Notes under the pieces: generated by a model
Told to the model about the DNA's origin: nothing
Database searches by the model: none
What the model saw: only the letters and a program-made list of their open reading frames with translations
In this document: piece after piece, positions 6,063 to 7,896 of the stretch
Numbering within the stretch: the first letter of the stretch is position 1
Layout of the letters: the number at the start of each line of letters is the position of its first letter
Position numbers and translations under genes: made by a program
NCBI GenBank assembly: GCA_902373545.1
Contig: CABKMZ010000089.1
Coordinates: 1 to 7,896, forward strand
DNA length: 7,896 nucleotides
Reading direction: 5' to 3'
From: an uncultured Actinomyces sp.
GTDB taxonomy: Bacteria > Actinomycetota > Actinomycetes > Actinomycetales > Actinomycetaceae

Positions 6063-6067
6063 TTTTC

Positions 6068-7354
6068 ATGCCCGCTAGTTCTCACGTGACCACGCCCAAG
6101 GATATCCAGCAGGCCGCGGCTGCCCTCGACGGGGTGGCCGTGCGCACGAACCTGGAGCGCTCCGAGCGCCTCTCCTCCGAGGCCGGCGTCGATATTCTGC
6201 TCAAACGTGAAGACCAGCAAAAGTGCCGTTCCTTCAAGGTGCGCGGCGCCTACGCCCGTATGTCGCTCCTGTCCCCCGCCGAGCGTGAGCGCGGCGTCGT
6301 GTGCGCGTCGGCTGGTAACCACGCTCAGGGCCTGGCCTACGCGTGCGCGCACCTGGGCGTGCGCGGAACCATCTACCTGCCGTCGAATACGCCCCGCCAG
6401 AAGCGCCGCCGCATCGCGACGATCGGTGGGACGTGGGTCGAGCAGGTGATTGTGGACGGCACCTTCGACCGCGCCAACGCGCTGGCCCAGGAGGCGGCGC
6501 GCGCGACGGGCCGCACCTACGTCCACCCCTACGACGATCCCTACACCATTGCCGGGCAGGGCACGATCGGCGTGGAGCTCGAGCAGCAGATGCCCGAGAA
6601 CACTGCCGCCGTGCTGGTCCCCGTGGGCGGCGGTGGCCTCGTGGCGGGCATCGCGACGTGGCTGCGTGCGAACCGCCCGGAGGTGCGAATCATCGGCGTG
6701 GAGCCCACGGGCGCGGCGTCCATGCACGCGGCCCTCGAGGCGGGTCAACCGATGTCGCTGGCGAAGGTCGATCCTTTCGTGGACGGTACGGCGGTGGGCC
6801 GGGCGGGCGCGTTGCCCTTCCATATCGCCTCGCAGTTCGTCGACTGTGTGCTGGTCGTGCCCGAGGGCGCTGTGTGCACGGAAATGCTCGAGTTGTACCA
6901 GTCCGACGGCGTTATCGCCGAGCCCGCGGGCGCCCTCGCCTCGACGGCCGCGCACGTGTACCTGACGGATCCTGCGGATCGCAAGGCCCTGCTGGGCCGC
7001 TCCGACGGCGCGATCGTGTGCGTCGTGTCGGGCGGTAACAACGACCTGACGCGCTACGCGGAAGTCATGGAGCGTTCGCTGCGCCACGAGGGGCTGCGTC
7101 ACTACTTCCTCGTGACGTTCCCGCAGCAGCCGGGCATGCTGCGAATGTTCCTGGAGGATGTGCTGGGTCCCGCGGACGATATCGTGCACTTCGAGTACAC
7201 GAAGAAGAATAACCGCGAGCTGGGGCCGGCGCTGGTGGGTATTGATCTGACGAACCCGGATGATATCGACGGGTTGCGTCATCGGATGGAGGCCTCTCCC
7301 CTGCACGTGGAGGAGCTGCCGCTGGATTCTGAGATCACGCGGCTCGTGATCTAA
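6068..7354 (+). CDS. ilvA: Threonine ammonia-lyase (threonine dehydratase), biosynthetic, with one C-terminal ACT-like domain
   Basis: PLP enzyme converting threonine to 2-oxobutanoate and ammonia, the first committed step of isoleucine synthesis, in the cytosol. The 428-residue product has the fold-type II catalytic domain at about 10-330: SFKVRGAY with the PLP lysine Lys57, SAGNHAQG (81-88), the phosphate-binding GGGGL (187-191), and VVSGGNND (319-326). A regulatory domain follows from about 340: HYFLVTFPQQPGMLRMFLEDVLG, then EYTKKNNRELGPALVGIDL. This single ACT-like module and total length match Corynebacterium and Bacillus IlvA rather than the E. coli enzyme (about 514 residues, two modules), and set it apart from short catabolic TdcB-type enzymes without such a domain. 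Feedback control by isoleucine is expected from the family. The gene stands alone, with its own RBS, promoter-like element and terminator, and no other ilv gene is visible. Confidence 0.95.
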   Translation: MPASSHVTTPKDIQQAAAALDGVAVRTNLERSERLSSEAGVDILLKREDQQKCRSFKVRGAYARMSLLSPAERERGVVCASAGNHAQGLAYACAHLGVRGTIYLPSNTPRQKRRRIATIGGTWVEQVIVDGTFDRANALAQEAARATGRTYVHPYDDPYTIAGQGTIGVELEQQMPENTAAVLVPVGGGGLVAGIATWLRANRPEVRIIGVEPTGAASMHAALEAGQPMSLAKVDPFVDGTAVGRAGALPFHIASQFVDCVLVVPEGAVCTEMLELYQSDGVIAEPAGALASTAAHVYLTDPADRKALLGRSDGAIVCVVSGGNNDLTRYAEVMERSLRHEGLRHYFLVTFPQQPGMLRMFLEDVLGPADDIVHFEYTKKNNRELGPALVGIDLTNPDDIDGLRHRMEASPLHVEELPLDSEITRLVI

Positions 7355-7372
7355 GAGAGGGCTCGGCGTCGC

Positions 7373-7417
7373 AGAGGGGCGCGGCTTCGGTGGACGAGGC
7401 CGTGGCCCCTCTCTTTT
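7373..7417 (+). terminator. Intrinsic terminator of ilvA
   Basis: AGAGGGGC (7373-7380) pairs with GCCCCTCT (7405-7412). An inner stem CGGCTTCG/CGAGGCCG (7382-7389, 7395-7402, one G-U pair) closes around a 5-nt loop, with a small internal loop between the two stems. TTTT follows directly at 7414-7417. The stem lies 18 nt after the ilvA stop. The other strand lacks a U-run after the stem, so it acts on ilvA only. Confidence 0.85.
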
Positions 7418-7525
7418 GTTGCTGTCCGCGGGCGCGTGCCTGGGATGGGAGCCGCCCGGGATTGTCGCATGGGCCGGGGCGGTGGCCGGGTCGGGTGCGG
7501 CGGCGGGGCCGCGGCGAGGAGTGAA

Positions 7526-7896
7526 TCAGGCGGCGAGGGCGACGGGGCGGGTGACGCGCACGCGCACCGCGGGCGTGGAGTTGAAGCGGTAGCCTTGGCC
7601 GCGCACAGTCGAGATGAGGTCGGGCAGGATGGAGAGCTTCTTGCGCAGGCGTCGGATGTGGGCGTCAACGGTGCGCGAGTCGGCTCCGAGCTCTGCGTTC
7701 GCCCACACGGACGCGAAGAGCTCGTCGCGGGTGACGGCGCGGTCCGCGTTGGATGCCAGGTGGGCCAGGAGGTCGTGTTCCTTAGCGGAGAGCCCGGCGT
7801 CGCTTCCGTCGAGGGTGACCTGTCCGCGGTCGATGTCGATGTCGATGCGGGAGGAGCTCAGGCGCAGGCCGGCGAGGACGTCAAGGAATTCCTCGT
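7526..7896 (-). CDS. Winged-helix DNA-binding protein, OmpR/PhoB-type C-terminal domain (probable response regulator); N-terminal part outside window
   Basis: Transcription regulator fragment of 122 residues running off the right edge. In order: RIDIDIDRGQVTLDG (N-terminal beta strands), LSAKEHDLLAHLASNADRAV (where OmpR-type proteins have LTPKEFELL), TRDELFASVW, the recognition-helix region DSRTVDAHIRRLRKKL, and the wing ISTVRGQGYRF. These fit the Trans_reg_C family. A tail of about 18 residues (NSTPAVRVRVTRPVALAA) follows the wing. Whether a phosphoacceptor receiver domain precedes it cannot be seen, so this may be a two-component response regulator or a stand-alone winged-helix regulator. 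The Ile-Asp run comes from three tandem GTCGAT copies at 7829-7846 (plus strand). It converges on ilvA. No terminator of its own is visible in the 105-nt GC-rich spacer at 7421-7525. Confidence 0.85.
   Translation of the reverse strand, partial: EEFLDVLAGLRLSSSRIDIDIDRGQVTLDGSDAGLSAKEHDLLAHLASNADRAVTRDELFASVWANAELGADSRTVDAHIRRLRKKLSILPDLISTVRGQGYRFNSTPAVRVRVTRPVALAA

Noticed and set aside
5717..6067. Long N-terminal extension of ilvA (117 extra codons in frame)
   Set aside because: It is antisense to the conserved N-terminal half of orn, has no IlvA-like content, and a near-ideal RBS precedes the ATG at 6068.
5999..7306. Open frame of 435 codons on the minus strand opposite ilvA
   Set aside because: It mirrors ilvA codon bias, has a low-complexity His/Arg/Ala-rich composition, and no recognisable domain. 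It is a shadow of a confident gene.
7421..7525. Terminator for the winged-helix regulator in the GC-rich spacer
   Set aside because: Short GC palindromes are expected at this composition, and no stem followed by a U-run is present on the minus strand.

Overview
The window is high-GC and tightly packed, with strongly G/C-biased third codon positions in the large genes. It carries a type I (multidomain) fatty acid synthase of the actinobacterial kind followed directly by acpS, an actinobacterial-style SSB paralogue, orn, ilvA and a winged-helix regulator. This points to Actinomycetota. The combination resembles the Actinomyces/Schaalia group, but the genus is an inference from memory of such proteins, not a measurement.

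Layout, left to right. (1) 1-3810 (+): the C-terminal 1269 residues of a FAS-I polypeptide, from just after the ACP phosphopantetheine site through ketoreductase and ketosynthase. (2) 3814-4278 (+): acpS, 3 nt after fas, encoding the transferase expected to load the FAS carrier domain. (3) 4275-5111 (-): a single-stranded DNA-binding protein paralogue, convergent with acpS and overlapping it by 4 nt. It has an OB fold of about 115 residues and an unusually long low-complexity tail containing DNA inverted repeats. (4) 5112-5334: a control region with the ssb RBS, a leader palindrome, three same-direction DnaA-box-like 9-mers and the orn terminator. (5) 5335-5982 (-): orn, oligoribonuclease. (6) 5983-6067: an 85-nt divergent promoter region holding a near-palindrome. 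(7) 6068-7354 (+): ilvA, threonine ammonia-lyase, ending in an intrinsic terminator. (8) 7421-7525: a GC-rich spacer in which I see no gene or clear signal. (9) 7526-7896 (-): the C-terminal part of an OmpR/PhoB-type DNA-binding protein that runs off the right edge.

How the genes relate: fas and acpS form a functional pair (enzyme plus its activator) and probably one transcript. ssb and orn are both nucleic-acid housekeeping genes on the minus strand, but a terminator separates them and ssb probably has its own promoter. ilvA is a single biosynthetic gene (isoleucine pathway).

Most of the window is ordinary core metabolism. I found no convincing new multi-gene system. The parts worth a second look are non-coding or semi-coding: the DnaA-box-like triplet upstream of ssb, the long odd SSB tail with its embedded hairpins and missing Pro-Phe tip, and palindromes in the two promoter regions.
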